From: Chitinophagaceae bacterium
GTDB taxonomy: Bacteria; Bacteroidota; Bacteroidia; Chitinophagales; Chitinophagaceae
NCBI GenBank assembly: GCA_024508725.1
Contig: JANINS010000003.1
Location: forward strand, 1,488,001-1,552,000
Direction of reading: 5' to 3'
DNA: 64,000 nt
The notes under the pieces are model-generated. The model was not told the origin of the DNA and ran no database searches. It saw only the letters and a list, made by a program, of their open reading frames with translations. Below, piece after piece: positions 44,714 to 55,100 of the stretch. Both the position numbers and the translations under genes were made by a program. Every line of letters begins with the position of its first letter. The first letter of the stretch is position 1.

Positions 44714-45415
44714 ATGAAGACATTGTTTAGATTATCGCTTATTATACTTACAGCTTGTAGCTTACACCTGAAGGCTTTTTCTCAAGATATGATGCCTTTG
44801 CTGAAAAAAGTAAAGGAAAAGCTCGACAAGGTGAATGATTATACTGCTTCCGGTACCATGAAGACTGATGTTGCTTTCATCAAAGCACCGATCGGTAAGG
44901 TTACAGTTTATTATAAAAAACCCAACAAATTCAAGCTGAAGAAAGATGGCGGTATCTCAGTGTTGCCTAAAGGTGGTGTTACTGTAACGATGAACAACAT
45001 CTTAAATGAAAAGGATTTTGTAGCAATCAGCGCAGGAAAGCAAATGGTAGGCAGTTTTATGACGACTGTGGTTAAACTCGTTCCAACTTCAGAAACAAGC
45101 GACGTAGTACTTTCTACTTTGTATATCGATGAAACAGACAATGTAATTCGCAAGGCACAAACAACTACCAAAGAGAATGGTACCTACGAGATCGAGATGA
45201 GCTATGGTAAGTATCTTTCTTATGGCTTACCTTCAAAAATGACCTTCAGCTTTAACACGAAAGATTATAAAATGCCAAAAGGTGTTACGCTTGAGTTTGG
45301 AGAAGACGATAAAGCAAAGAAAGAAGCAGCAAAAGCAAAGAAAGGCAAAGTAGAGATCACTTATACTTCTTATACGATCAATAAAGGTGTTGATGATTCG
45401 GTGTTTAGTAAATAA
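44714..45415 (+). CDS. LolA-like outer-membrane lipoprotein carrier family protein
   Basis: 233 residues from the ATG at 44714 (the frame extends to a TTG at 44690 with no support). Signal peptide ending at KAFSQ, then a beta-rich LolA-like domain (TASGTMKTDVAFIKAPIGKVTVYYKKPNKFKLKK) and a Lys-rich linker near 215-225. Periplasmic. It follows the ABC-2 permease by 67 bases and may be cotranscribed, but a lipoprotein-carrier function is inference from fold. Confidence 0.75.
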   Translation: MKTLFRLSLIILTACSLHLKAFSQDMMPLLKKVKEKLDKVNDYTASGTMKTDVAFIKAPIGKVTVYYKKPNKFKLKKDGGISVLPKGGVTVTMNNILNEKDFVAISAGKQMVGSFMTTVVKLVPTSETSDVVLSTLYIDETDNVIRKAQTTTKENGTYEIEMSYGKYLSYGLPSKMTFSFNTKDYKMPKGVTLEFGEDDKAKKEAAKAKKGKVEITYTSYTINKGVDDSVFSK

Positions 45416-45420
45416 TGGCA

Positions 45421-45513
45421 ATGGTGAATAGTCAATAAGCAGCTTTATTGAACTTCTGCAGCTTTAAAGATTTTAAAGTTTCTGTGAAGCTTTCACTATT
45501 CACTTTTCACCAT
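45421..45513. repeat. Inverted repeat of GTGAATAGT words
   Basis: ATGGTGAATAGT (45421-45432) with ACTATTCAC (45495-45503) and TTTTCACCAT (45504-45513). Non-coding, between convergent genes. Confidence 0.5.
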
Positions 45514-45521
45514 TCACTCCA

Positions 45522-46625
45522 CTAGCTTACTCCCTCGCTATCCTCGATCTTCTCATCTTCTACATTCGCCAGCATACGTTGGCTTACTTTCTTCAAAGGA
45601 TTTTGTCTTGCATCGGCATAGCCAAATCTTCTTCTCATGATATCTATCGCTTCGAATGTAGCAGTGATGAAAGATGTTGCATCAGCTTTGCCTTTCCCGG
45701 CAATATCGAAAGCAGTTCCATGATCAGGGCTTGTACGTACTGATGGAATGCCTGCTGTGTAGTTCACTCCTTCACCAGCAGCCAATGTTTTAAAAGGAAT
45801 GAGTCCCTGGTCGTGATACATGGCAAGCACCGCATCAAATCTTTCATACTGACCTCTTGCAAAAAATGCATCGGCACTATACGGACCAAACACCATCAGG
45901 TTGTTTTGCTTTGCTTCTTTTATGGCAGCAGTGATAACAGTTTGTTCTTCGTTGCCGATCAGTCCTTCATCACCTGCATGTGGATTCAATCCCAATACAG
46001 CGATCTTCGGTTTGTCTACTCCAAAATCTTTTTGCAAGCTACTGTTGATGATGCGGATCTTTGAAATGATCGCTTCTTTAGTGATCGATGCAGCAACATC
46101 TTTCAATGGCAGATGTTCTGTTACCAAACCAATTCGCATATTATCGGCAACCATCAGCATCACCACATCCTTTACACCAAACATGTCTTTCAGGTACGGC
46201 GTATGTCCGCTATAATTGAATTCAGTACTTTGAATATTCTTTTTATGAATAGGAGCAGTTACCAATGCATCAATACCACCCTCTTTTAATGATTGAACCG
46301 CCTGTTTCAAAGAAAGCAAAGCATATTTACCACCGATCTCGTTTAATTGTCCTGGTGTGATCACCACTTCTTCTTCCCAGCAATTGAAAATATTCACCTG
46401 TTTGGGATTGATCTTATTCAGTTCTTTAATACTGTTATAGCTGAAGTTGATCTCCGGCATCGACTTACGGTAAAAGTTGATGCTTTTATTACTTGCAAAT
46501 ACAACAGGCGTGCACATGTCGAGAATGCGACTGTCGTTCAGCGTTTTGATCACCAGTTCCAAACCAATTCCATTCAGATCGCCGGAAGTAAAACCAATCA
46601 CGGGTTTTTGAAGCTCAGTATTCAT
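45522..46625 (-). CDS. pdxA: 4-hydroxythreonine-4-phosphate dehydrogenase
   Basis: 367 residues. GFTSGDLNGIGLELVIK at the N-terminus, metal-ligand His in APIHKKNIQ, AMYHDQGLIPFK and GTAFDIAGKGKAD. Oxidises 4-phosphohydroxythreonine in vitamin B6 synthesis; pdxJ is not near. The frame runs to 46799, but those 58 residues are unlike PdxA and overlap the rsmA promoter; the ATG at 46625 is preceded by a TATCTTTA box. Divergent from rsmA. Confidence 0.95.
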   Translation of the reverse strand: MNTELQKPVIGFTSGDLNGIGLELVIKTLNDSRILDMCTPVVFASNKSINFYRKSMPEINFSYNSIKELNKINPKQVNIFNCWEEEVVITPGQLNEIGGKYALLSLKQAVQSLKEGGIDALVTAPIHKKNIQSTEFNYSGHTPYLKDMFGVKDVVMLMVADNMRIGLVTEHLPLKDVAASITKEAIISKIRIINSSLQKDFGVDKPKIAVLGLNPHAGDEGLIGNEEQTVITAAIKEAKQNNLMVFGPYSADAFFARGQYERFDAVLAMYHDQGLIPFKTLAAGEGVNYTAGIPSVRTSPDHGTAFDIAGKGKADATSFITATFEAIDIMRRRFGYADARQNPLKKVSQRMLANVEDEKIEDSEGVS

Positions 46626-46726
46626 GCAGTAAAGATAGGAACACTGATAACACGGATTAAACTGCTGTAGCAGGTTTATAAGTGTTAATCTGTTCAAATC
46701 AGCGTCATCAGCGTTCCCTTTACGAT

Positions 46727-46734
46727 TACATTTG
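46727..46734 (+). promoter_or_regulatory. -7 box of rsmA, leaderless-type
   Basis: TACATTTG ends six bases before GTG 46741. The in-frame TTG at 46732 is part of the box and is not the start. Confidence 0.55.
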
Positions 46735-46740
46735 CAGCCT

Positions 46741-47496
46741 GTGCAATACACGCTAAAAAAATCATTGGGCCAACATTTTTTGAAAGATGAGAACATCACT
46801 CAAAAGATCGTTGCTGCTTTAAAGGAACACCAGTTCAATAACCTGGTGGAAGTAGGACCAGGTGGTGGTGCTTTAACCAGGTATTTGTTAGAGCTGCCGG
46901 GCACCGATTTTAAAGCAGTGGAACTGGACGATGAAAAGGTGCTTTATTTAGAAGCAACTTATCCTGCGATCAAAGGAAAGATCATTCACAAAGATTTCCT
47001 TCATATTGTACCACCATTCGAAAACGAGTTTATTGTTATCGGCAACTTTCCTTACAATATTTCGTCGCAGATATTGTTCAAAGTGTTGGAGTGGAAAGCT
47101 CAGGTGCCGGTAATGATTGGTATGTTTCAGAAAGAAGTGGCACAAAGAATTGCAGCAAAACCAGGCAGCAAAACCTACGGCATATTAAGTGTGCTTGTCC
47201 AGGCATTTTATGAAGTGGAATATTTGTTTGATGTACCACAGGCTGCATTCAATCCGCCGCCAAAAGTGATGAGTGGTGTTATCAGGCTGAAACGAAAAGA
47301 CCAGATTGAAGAAATGCGGTCAGAGAAAGCATTATTTACTTTAGTAAAGATGGCTTTTAATCAACGAAGAAAAACACTTCGCAATGCAACAAGAAGTTTA
47401 TTCGATGAAACTGTGTTGCAGGATGAGATTTTTAATAAAAGAGCAGAACAACTTTCAATAGCAGATTTTGCGGCGCTAACCTTTAGAATGAGATAA
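46741..47496 (+). CDS. rsmA: 16S rRNA dimethyladenosine transferase
   Basis: 251 residues from GTG 46741. [12 protein letters not shown] at the very start, SAM-binding [27 protein letters not shown] (the NxPY catalytic motif) and the C-terminal helical domain. It dimethylates A1518/A1519 of 16S rRNA. The GTG start fits the family N-terminus and the promoter position. Followed by the dehydrogenase gene with a TAATG overlap. Confidence 0.96.
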   Translation: MQYTLKKSLGQHFLKDENITQKIVAALKEHQFNNLVEVGPGGGALTRYLLELPGTDFKAVELDDEKVLYLEATYPAIKGKIIHKDFLHIVPPFENEFIVIGNFPYNISSQILFKVLEWKAQVPVMIGMFQKEVAQRIAAKPGSKTYGILSVLVQAFYEVEYLFDVPQAAFNPPPKVMSGVIRLKRKDQIEEMRSEKALFTLVKMAFNQRRKTLRNATRSLFDETVLQDEIFNKRAEQLSIADFAALTFRMR

Positions 47497-48425
47497 TGAA
47501 AACGGCGATCATCACGGCTAAGGCACACGAATTTCTTTCAGAAAGTTTGCAGGATGCAGGCTGGGCTGTTATCAATGAGCCCAACATTAGCAGGTTTGAG
47601 TTAGACCAGTTGATCGGTGAAGTGGAAGGACTTATCGTGACAACAAGAGTTAAAGTTGATAGGGCACTTCTCGACAATGCTTCAAAACTTAAATGGATTG
47701 GAAGATTGGGAAGTGGATTAGAAGATATCGACCTTGATTATGCCGCATCAAAAGGTATCAAATGCTTCAGCTCACCCGAAGGAAACAGGAATGCCGTTGC
47801 AGAACATGCATTGGGATTACTGCTAAATCTTATGAATAAAATCAACACCAGCTTTGAAGAGATCAAACATGGAAAATGGTTGAGAGATGAAAATCGTGGC
47901 GATGAATTATCGGGCAAAACAGTAGGCATCATCGGTTATGGAAATACCGGTGCTGCTTTTGCAAAACTTCTTGCTTCCTTCGATGTAACAGTGCTTGCTC
48001 ATGATAAGTATAAAGATGGCTTTGCTCACGATCATGTTCATGAAGCTGATATAGAACAGATACACAAATATGCTGATGTGGTGAGCCTGCATCTTCCTTT
48101 AACAGAGGAGACTCATCATTATGCCAATGAACATTTTTTCGCATCCTTCAATTGCAATCCATACTTTTTAAATACTTCCAGGGGAAAAGTTGCCGATACA
48201 AATGCAGTGATCAATGCATTGAAATCAGGAAAGATAAAAGCTGCAGGCTTAGATGTACTTGAGAACGAAAAACTTGATTCTTATTCCGGTGAAGAGCACG
48301 ATCAGCTGAAATGGCTTTCGTCACAATCGAATGTGATCATCACTCCACATATTGCCGGGTACAGCAATGAAGCTTTACTTAAAATGGCACAGGTACTCTT
48401 TGCCAAATTAAAACCAATGCTCTAG
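47496..48425 (+). CDS. D-2-hydroxyacid dehydrogenase (SerA-like)
   Basis: 309 residues. NAD-binding [24 protein letters not shown], and the catalytic Arg-Glu-His positions: [19 protein letters not shown] and [12 protein letters not shown]. Catalyses reduction of a 2-keto acid or oxidation of phosphoglycerate; exact substrate unknown. No ACT domain. Its start shares a base with the rsmA stop, so they are cotranscribed. Confidence 0.88.
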   Translation: MKTAIITAKAHEFLSESLQDAGWAVINEPNISRFELDQLIGEVEGLIVTTRVKVDRALLDNASKLKWIGRLGSGLEDIDLDYAASKGIKCFSSPEGNRNAVAEHALGLLLNLMNKINTSFEEIKHGKWLRDENRGDELSGKTVGIIGYGNTGAAFAKLLASFDVTVLAHDKYKDGFAHDHVHEADIEQIHKYADVVSLHLPLTEETHHYANEHFFASFNCNPYFLNTSRGKVADTNAVINALKSGKIKAAGLDVLENEKLDSYSGEEHDQLKWLSSQSNVIITPHIAGYSNEALLKMAQVLFAKLKPML

Positions 48426-48428
48426 CGT

Positions 48429-48458
48429 TTTGTTTACTGTATAGTTTTTGTATATTTG
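48429..48458 (+). promoter_or_regulatory. Promoter of greA (-33 and -7 elements)
   Basis: TTTG (48429-48432), 18-base spacer, then TATATTTG (48451-48458). This is the best match in the window to the full Bacteroidota promoter. Predicted transcription start is near 48463. Confidence 0.7.
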
Positions 48459-48462
48459 TTTA

Positions 48463-48505
48463 TATGCAACGCTGCAAACTCGTTTTGTGGCGTTGTATTT
48501 TTTTT
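48463..48505 (+). ncRNA. greA leader with intrinsic terminator; possible short RNA
   Basis: The predicted RNA folds as UGCAACGC (48465-48472) with GCGUUGUA (48490-48497), one G-U pair, and an inner helix CAAA/UUUG (48475-48478, 48484-48487), then eight T (48498-48505). It forms a full terminator 25 bases before the greA start. Many transcripts should stop here as an RNA of about 43 bases. Confidence 0.6.
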
Positions 48506-48529
48506 GTCTCACATAAAACCGATGCTCAT

Positions 48530-49003
48530 ATGAGTGAAGTAATGTATGTAACCAAAGAGACCCTTGAGAAAATGCGTGAAGAGTTGCAAAAGATGAAAAC
48601 TGTCTACCGTCCGGCAGCATCTAGAGCTATTGCAGAAGCAAGGGAAAAAGGCGATCTGAAAGAAAATGCAGAATATGATGCAGCCAAAGAGGCTCAAGGG
48701 CTTCTTGAAGCTAAGATCGCTCAGTTAGAAGGTCATCTGGCTCAGGCCAGGATCGTTGATACCAGTTCAATCGATACCAGTAAAGTTTCGATCTTAACAA
48801 AGGTCACCATCACCAATATGGCTACTAAGAAAACGGTAACCTATCAATTGGTGGGAGAGAAAGAAGCCGATCTTAAATCAGGAAAAATATCTGTTAACTC
48901 GCCCATTGGTAAAGGACTTCTCGGTAAAACAGTAGGCGAAGTGGCAGAAGTGCAGGCACCAACAGGTCTTATTAAGTTTAAGGTAGAAAATATCGCTATC
49001 TAA
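48530..49003 (+). CDS. greA: Transcription elongation factor GreA
   Basis: 157 residues. MYVTKETLEKMREELQKMK starts the N-terminal coiled coil with acidic tip (ARE..GDLKENAEYDAAKE), followed by the FKBP-like domain (SPIGKGLLGKTVGEVAEV). It reactivates backtracked RNA polymerase by stimulating transcript cleavage. Start at 48530 (or ATG 48542); an ATG at 48464 lies in the terminator hairpin of the leader and would add a Cys/Trp-rich peptide unlike GreA. Confidence 0.95.
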   Translation: MSEVMYVTKETLEKMREELQKMKTVYRPAASRAIAEAREKGDLKENAEYDAAKEAQGLLEAKIAQLEGHLAQARIVDTSSIDTSKVSILTKVTITNMATKKTVTYQLVGEKEADLKSGKISVNSPIGKGLLGKTVGEVAEVQAPTGLIKFKVENIAI

Positions 49004-49020
49004 GCTGCTTATTTTTTTGA

Positions 49021-49047
49021 AAGCATCGGCTTTGCCGGTGCTTTTTT
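49021..49047 (+). terminator. Terminator of greA
   Basis: Stem GCATCGGC (49023-49030) with GCCGGTGC (49034-49041), one G-U pair, triloop TTT, followed by six T. Confidence 0.85.
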
Positions 49048-49110
49048 GTTACTGAACGCAGCCATCTCTGCGATAAAACCAACACTTTTCAAGATTCTTT
49101 CGCTGGGGTT

Positions 49111-49896
49111 CTATTGTTCAGCCTCCTGATTCAGTACTAAACGTGGCTCGCTAAAAAGATATTTTTGTTTAGTGACAATTATTCGTTGCTTGGTTATTTT
49201 TTCTTTCTCGGTAACAGCTACCGTGACACCGGCAAGCTTCCATTTTTTTTCATGATATACAAAAACAGGCGAGCCTGAATATCCAGGTTCAGCAAGATTG
49301 GGAGTTTGTATATCATAATGTATTTTATCACCCGGACGATAATTAAAAAAGATTGAGCTTTCATAACCGTTAATTACAATTGCTTTAGGCAAAGCATTGT
49401 TCAGACTTTCCGTCATAAATCGCTTTCCGGCATATCCATAAATCATAGCGTCTGAATTTACTTTCACTTTTGCGATGAAATCTGTAACGATATATACAGG
49501 GAAGTTCAACAGTGAGTCTTCAATCGAAATAATAGCGATATCAGGATTTTTTTTCAGCGGAAGACAAGGCTGGGGAGAACGCAGTGATTTGATGTCGATA
49601 CTCAGCTTTTGCAATGTTTTCCCATTCAGGTCATGGATAAAAATGTGCATGTTTTCTGGGTAAAGCATGCTAGTATCTGAATAAGAGTAACATCCATTTA
49701 TCACATGTGCTGCCGTTATGAAAAGTAAAGCACTATCCACCCTGATGAAAAAACCTGTTCCATCTGCAATCACTCGATGGCCATTACTGTCTGTTGCATT
49801 TCCTGCAATTAAATAGCTGTATTTACGAAGAGAAGTGTCTTCTTGGGAAAAAGAACAGACCGGAAAAAAAACTAATAATAGAATGAGTAACTTCAT
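49111..49896 (-). CDS. Secreted trypsin-like serine protease
   Basis: 261 residues with signal peptide (ending near CSFSQ). The triad is visible as His in ITAAHVI, Asp in PDIAIISI and Ser in PGYSGSPVF. No PDZ domain, so it is smaller than DegP. Periplasmic or secreted; target unknown. A TATATTCG box lies about 18 bases before the start, similar to that of relA/spoT. Convergent with greA across its terminator. Confidence 0.86.
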   Translation of the reverse strand: MKLLILLLVFFPVCSFSQEDTSLRKYSYLIAGNATDSNGHRVIADGTGFFIRVDSALLFITAAHVINGCYSYSDTSMLYPENMHIFIHDLNGKTLQKLSIDIKSLRSPQPCLPLKKNPDIAIISIEDSLLNFPVYIVTDFIAKVKVNSDAMIYGYAGKRFMTESLNNALPKAIVINGYESSIFFNYRPGDKIHYDIQTPNLAEPGYSGSPVFVYHEKKWKLAGVTVAVTEKEKITKQRIIVTKQKYLFSEPRLVLNQEAEQ

Positions 49897-50010
49897 AATG
49901 AGAAGATGCTAAGCGAATATAAAACTCTTCTTTCACCTTATGATTTTCAGGTGAATCACAGTTTCCGGCGCTGTATAATCTTAATACATTTATACATCAC
50001 AGACCTTTAA

Positions 50011-50018
50011 TAGCTTTG
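50011..50018 (+). promoter_or_regulatory. -7 box of the HIT gene
   Basis: TAGCTTTG 14 bases before the ATG at 50033. Confidence 0.45.
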
Positions 50019-50032
50019 CTCAAAACATCTTT

Positions 50033-50428
50033 ATGACACTCTTTTCAAAGATCATCAACGGGGAAATTCCTGCTTACAAGATCGCTGAAAATGATAAGTT
50101 TTTCGCCTTCCTGGATATTTTTCCTTTTCAATATGGACACACTCTAATTGTACCCAAAATCGAGATCGATAAGATATTCGATGTTCCTGATGAATATCTT
50201 TCCGGCATCCTCGTATTTGCCAAACCTATTGCACAGGCAATTGAAAGAGCTTTTCCATGTAACCGGGTAAACATCATCACCGTAGGCTTAGAAGTGCCAC
50301 ATGCTCATATTCATCTCATTCCCACAACACATACGGCAGACGTAAGTCCAACAAAGTCAAAACTGCAGCTTTCGCCTGAGCAGTTAAAAGAAGTACAACA
50401 AAAAATATTGAAAGAGTTGAATGGGTAA
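50033..50428 (+). CDS. HIT-family nucleotide-binding protein (HinT-like)
   Basis: 131 residues. IPAYKIAEND, FPFQYGHTLIVPK and the histidine triad PHAHIHLIP. Hydrolyses AMP-linked nucleotides such as adenosine phosphoramidates. In many bacteria it lies near greA, as it does here one gene away. Soluble. Confidence 0.93.
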   Translation: MTLFSKIINGEIPAYKIAENDKFFAFLDIFPFQYGHTLIVPKIEIDKIFDVPDEYLSGILVFAKPIAQAIERAFPCNRVNIITVGLEVPHAHIHLIPTTHTADVSPTKSKLQLSPEQLKEVQQKILKELNG

Positions 50429-50444
50429 CCAGCAAAATGAACTC

Positions 50445-50525
50445 CGGTCGTTCTTTCGTTGCGTCGCACTCTTGTGCTGCCACAAGCACATCATCAGCTC
50501 AACGCTAAGTAGTAGTGCTCATTCT
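50445..50525 (-). repeat. RA repeat copy 13, rearranged
   Basis: Minus-strand GCACAAGAGTGCGACGCAAC then GAAAGAACGACC. On the plus-strand side, CAGCTCAACGCTAAGTAGTAG appears in the opposite sense, suggesting a rearranged or doubled copy. Confidence 0.5.
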
Positions 50526-50536
50526 CATCTGCAGAT

Positions 50537-50544
50537 TATATTTG
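50537..50544 (+). promoter_or_regulatory. -7 box of the flippase gene
   Basis: TATATTTG 22 bases before the TTG start at 50567. Confidence 0.45.
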
Positions 50545-50566
50545 TGCCACAACAACAGCAAAACAT

Positions 50567-52069
50567 TTGAGCGGTATCAAGAAACTGGCAGGACAAACAA
50601 TGTGGTATGGCTTAAGTTCCATCGCTGCCAGGTTCATCAACTATTTACTTACTCCCTATCTCACCTATACACTTACCAATAAGTCAGACTATGGTAAGAT
50701 CGGTTTGATCTATGCTGCCATTCCCTTGCTCAACATTATTTTCACTTACGGGTTTGAAACAGCTTATTTCCGTTTTTCATCTAAGAAAGAACACGACCAG
50801 AATATTTACAGTACAGCTTCTCTGTCACTATTGTTCAGTACAATATTGTTCACAGCTTTACTTTGGTTAAATCAAAGTTGGATCGGTAATGCCACAGGGC
50901 TGATCGATTATCCTTCGATCATTCAATTAAGCATTGGTGTTATTGCATTAGATGCATTAAGCACTGTTCCTTTTGCGAGATTAAGGCACGAGGGAAGACC
51001 AAGAAAATTTGCTTTTATCAAGGTTGCAGGTGTGCTCATCAATATATTATTCACCTGGTTTTTTATCAGTTATTGTCCTGCTAAGCTAAAGGAAGATTCA
51101 TCTAGTTGGGTAAGCAGTGTTTATGATCCCAATCAAAACCCGGTTCACTATGTTGTGTTGGCTAATCTCATTCAATCGGCGTTTACATTGCTTTTGCTTG
51201 CAAGAGAAATACTCGAGGTTCGCTTTAAGTTTGATGCAAAGCTCTGGAAGCAAATGATGATCTATTCACTTCCACTGGTTGTTGCAGGAATGGGTGGTAT
51301 GATCAACGAAACTTTCGACAGGTTAATGCTTCGTTGGTGGCTTCCCGGTTCTGCAGATTATAAAGACAGCCAGGTAGGAGTTTACAATGCCTGTTATAAA
51401 CTTTCCATATTAATAACATTGTTTATCCAGGCTTTTAGAATGGGTGCAGAACCATTTTTCTTTAAGCAGGCAGAAGGTAAGAATCCGCAATTCGTTTATG
51501 CAAGAGTGATGAAGTTTTTTGTGATAACCATCTGCATCATGTTTTTAGTGGTAAGCCTGTTCCTGCCGGTGTGGCAATTGTTCATCGGTCCAAAATACAG
51601 GGAAGGATTGGTGATCGTTCCAATTTTATTATTTGCCAATATTTTCCTTGGTATCTACTATAACTTAAGCATCTGGTATAAGCTCGGTAACAAAACCATG
51701 GCCGGAGCATACATTACCATTATTGGTGCGGTAATAACCATCATCATCAATTACTTATTCATTCCATCCTATAACTACCTTGCCTGTGCCTGGGCAACAT
51801 TTACCTGCTATGGATCGATGATGATCATAAGTTTCGTCTGGGGCCAAAAGGAATATCGCATTCCATATGCCTGGAAAAAACTGCTGGTGTACATGATACT
51901 GATAGCTCTTTTGTATTTCATTCATTCCTGGCTTATCAAATTTGTATTGGACCTTTATATGCAACTGGGTATTTCTATCTTGTTCACTTTAGCTTTTATA
52001 TTTTTTGTTGGAATGGTTGAAAAGAAAGAACTGCAGCGTCTTCCATTCTTCAAATCCCGGGCAGCTTAG
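50567..52069 (+). CDS. Polysaccharide flippase (Wzx/MATE-like)
   Basis: 500 residues, 12-14 membrane helices, TTG start (LSGIKKLAGQTMWYGLSSI reads as the Wzx-type N-terminus). It likely flips a lipid-linked oligosaccharide to the periplasm. It lies far from the sugar cluster at 23-30 kb, so the two need not share a pathway. A later ATG (12th codon) is the only other start. Confidence 0.88.
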   Translation: MSGIKKLAGQTMWYGLSSIAARFINYLLTPYLTYTLTNKSDYGKIGLIYAAIPLLNIIFTYGFETAYFRFSSKKEHDQNIYSTASLSLLFSTILFTALLWLNQSWIGNATGLIDYPSIIQLSIGVIALDALSTVPFARLRHEGRPRKFAFIKVAGVLINILFTWFFISYCPAKLKEDSSSWVSSVYDPNQNPVHYVVLANLIQSAFTLLLLAREILEVRFKFDAKLWKQMMIYSLPLVVAGMGGMINETFDRLMLRWWLPGSADYKDSQVGVYNACYKLSILITLFIQAFRMGAEPFFFKQAEGKNPQFVYARVMKFFVITICIMFLVVSLFLPVWQLFIGPKYREGLVIVPILLFANIFLGIYYNLSIWYKLGNKTMAGAYITIIGAVITIIINYLFIPSYNYLACAWATFTCYGSMMIISFVWGQKEYRIPYAWKKLLVYMILIALLYFIHSWLIKFVLDLYMQLGISILFTLAFIFFVGMVEKKELQRLPFFKSRAA

Positions 52070-52088
52070 CGGCAATATTTTCTATAGC

Positions 52089-52096
52089 TATTTTTG
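52089..52096 (+). promoter_or_regulatory. -7 box before the PAS kinase gene
   Basis: TATTTTTG, about 80 bases before the GTG start; it lies just after the flippase stop. Confidence 0.4.
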
Positions 52097-52176
52097 TATC
52101 TTGGTCAATCCTTGATATACTTCCCCATCAAGAAGAACGATTGGTGTATTAATTGCTGTACATAAACTAATTACAA

Positions 52177-55100
52177 GTGCAATCGGCGCAAAAACAAATG
52201 GCTGGAAAACTCCAACTCCGGTATTTGCCGGGTTTTGCTGAATTTATTAAAAATGAGAAGCTGGTAGATTATATCAAGGTTCAGCTTCGTTATTCCCATG
52301 AGTTGAAACTTCCGTTGCTTCGTTTTTTTGAAGCGATGAGTGAAGAAGAGATCATCGCTGTTTCGATACCTTCTCAAACAGAATTTTTGGATGCTATTAT
52401 TCATAACGAAGCGAAAGAATACATTGAAGAATCACAGCGTAAATGGATAGCCAATCAACTCGAGATCATCGATAAATATGATGTTGCTCCTGAAGATATC
52501 ACACTTGTAAGCTATGTTCGGAAAAAAGCACTGATCGCTTTTCTGCCTGAATACACAGCCATTCTCGCTGATGCACTTGCCATCATTAGTGAAATTGATA
52601 CACTGAATGCTGAATCGGACACTTACGCTACGGCAACTTACATGAAAATACTTCGTGAAAAGTTGAATGAGCGATCCCATTTTATAGAACGCATCACCGA
52701 AACTTCACCGGGCATCATTTACGTCTTTGATCTGCTTGATGAGAAAGAAGTGTATGCCAATAAGATGATGACCCAGTTATTAGGTTATGAACCTGATGAG
52801 TGGCAGCGTCTTGATACAAAGTTTGTTGCAGAATTGATCCATCCCGAAGATGTAGCAACGATAGAAGCCAATCAGAAAGCTTTTGCAACTGCAGCTGATG
52901 GTGAAGTAAGAAGCATACGATACCGGATCAAGAATAAATCTGGTGAATATCGTTGGATGCGAACCTATGAATCCATTTTTAAAAGAGCAGAAGATGGAAC
53001 ACCAATACAAGTGATCGGTATTGCATTGGATATCGAAACAGAAAAGCGTACAGCAGATCAATTACATAAAAGAGAGCAACAATTGCTAGAAGCACAGGCA
53101 CTGGCTAATATTGGAAGCTTTGTTTGGAATCCTGTATCAGGTGAGAGTGAGACGACCCCTCAACTGCTTAAGATCCTTGGAATTGAAAATAGCATGGCAC
53201 TGGATAGTTTTTTAACAAAAGTGCATCCTGCAGATAAACCCATGCTTAAAAATATTCTGAATGAACTTATGAATGATCGCAAACCTGTAGATATTGAATA
53301 CAGGTATAATGGAGACAATGATGATGAACAAAAGATACTCTGGCTAAAAGCAACTGCAACCGAAAATAAAAGCCAGCCCAATATTGTGAAAGGAACGTTG
53401 ATGGATGTAACTGACAGGCATCACATGGTACAGCGTTTACAACGAAGCGAAGAGATCAACAAAAAAGCACAAACACTTACACATCTTGGAAACTGGACCT
53501 GGGATCTGGTAAAAAATAAACTGGAATGGAGTGATGAACTATATCGCATATATGGATTCGAGCCAGGACTCGAAATAAGCCACGATCTTATTCGGTCATT
53601 CAATCATCCCGAAGATCGAAATAAAGTAGCGGAGGTCATTCAAAAGTCTTTACAAGATCACCAGCCGTATGATTTTTATTATCGCATCATAAGAAAAGAT
53701 GGCAGCATCAAAACACTTCATGCGATCGGAGAAATTTTAGAAGATGAAAACGGCAAAGCTTTTAAAATGCTCGGAACACTCCAGGATGTTACAGAAAGAG
53801 AAACGCTGATCGATCGTTTGCAAAGAAGTGAAACATTGTATAAGCAGGCTCAGTCCATTGCCCATTTGGGAAATTGGATATACGATGTGAAAGCTGACAA
53901 GCTATTCTGGACGGATGAACTCTATCGGATATTTGGACTGGAGCCTCAATCAGAAGAGTTGTCATGGGAAAGATTCCTGCAAATGGTGCATGAAGAAGAT
54001 AAAGAAGTCGTTATTGCTTTTGCCGGAGAAGCAATGAAAACGGGTAAGCCCTTTGAAATGTATCATCGCAACATAAGAAAAGATGGTTCAGTACGAACTG
54101 TTCACATCAGGGGTGAAGGCTTGTTAGATGATGATGGAAACGTTTACCAGATTTTTGGAACCTCACAGGATGTTACGGAACAACAAAAGATTGAACAGGA
54201 GCTAAGAGAAAATCAAAACTTCATCAAAAAAATTGCTGACGCTACTCCAGCGATCATTACAACATACAATATCAACACGGGTAAATATCATTTCATTAGT
54301 GAAGGGATACGATCACTACTTGGATATGAGCCGGAAGATGGATTGAAAGAAGGTGTCGAGTTTTTTGCACGTCTTATGCATCCCGATGATATCATGCCGA
54401 TCATGCAAAAGAATGCAAAGGCTTTGGAGATGGCCAATGCACCGGAAAATGAAGAGGCCGATGTTGTTGTCGATTTTCAGTATCGTATGAAACGGAAAGA
54501 TGGTGAGTATCGTTGGTTCCATACATTCGGAACAGTGTTCGACAGAAACGCTCAGGGCAAAGTTGAAAACGTACTCAATATTTCAATCGATATTACAGAC
54601 AGGATCAAAGCCGAAGAAACAATTGTTGAACAACAAAAATTTATTTCTCACATAGCTGAAGCTTCGCCAACAATTCTCTATTTGTTCGACCTGGAAGAGA
54701 ATCGTTTTTTATACCTGAATAAAGAGGTTACCGAGGTTCTTGGTTATACACCTGAAGAGATAATTTCATTAGGAGATAAAGTATTCCAGTATCTGCATCC
54801 TGAAGACACGATCAAATCAGATGATACTTATGTGAAATATAAACATGAGAATGCGGTAACGATGCACCAGTTCGAAGGTCGTGTAATGAGCAGGTCAGGT
54901 GAATGGAAATGGTTGTTGACCCGGGAAGTTGTTTTTAAAAGAAATGATGAAGGTAAAGCCACACAGGTTCTTGGTTCGGCATTAGACATTACTGACCGTA
55001 AGAACATGGAAGGGCATCTTTCAAAAAAGAACCTGGAACTGGAACAATCAAATACCAATCTCGAAGAGTTTGCGTATGTGGCAAGTCATGATCTGCAGGA

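Noticed and set aside
46626-46799. N-terminal 58-residue extension of PdxA
   Set aside because: Cys/Phe-rich, overlaps the rsmA promoter and coding start, and unlike PdxA; start at 46625 preferred.
48464-48529. Upstream ATG of greA as the true start
   Set aside because: It lies in the terminator stem; the encoded peptide is not GreA-like, and the family start fits 48530 or 48542.
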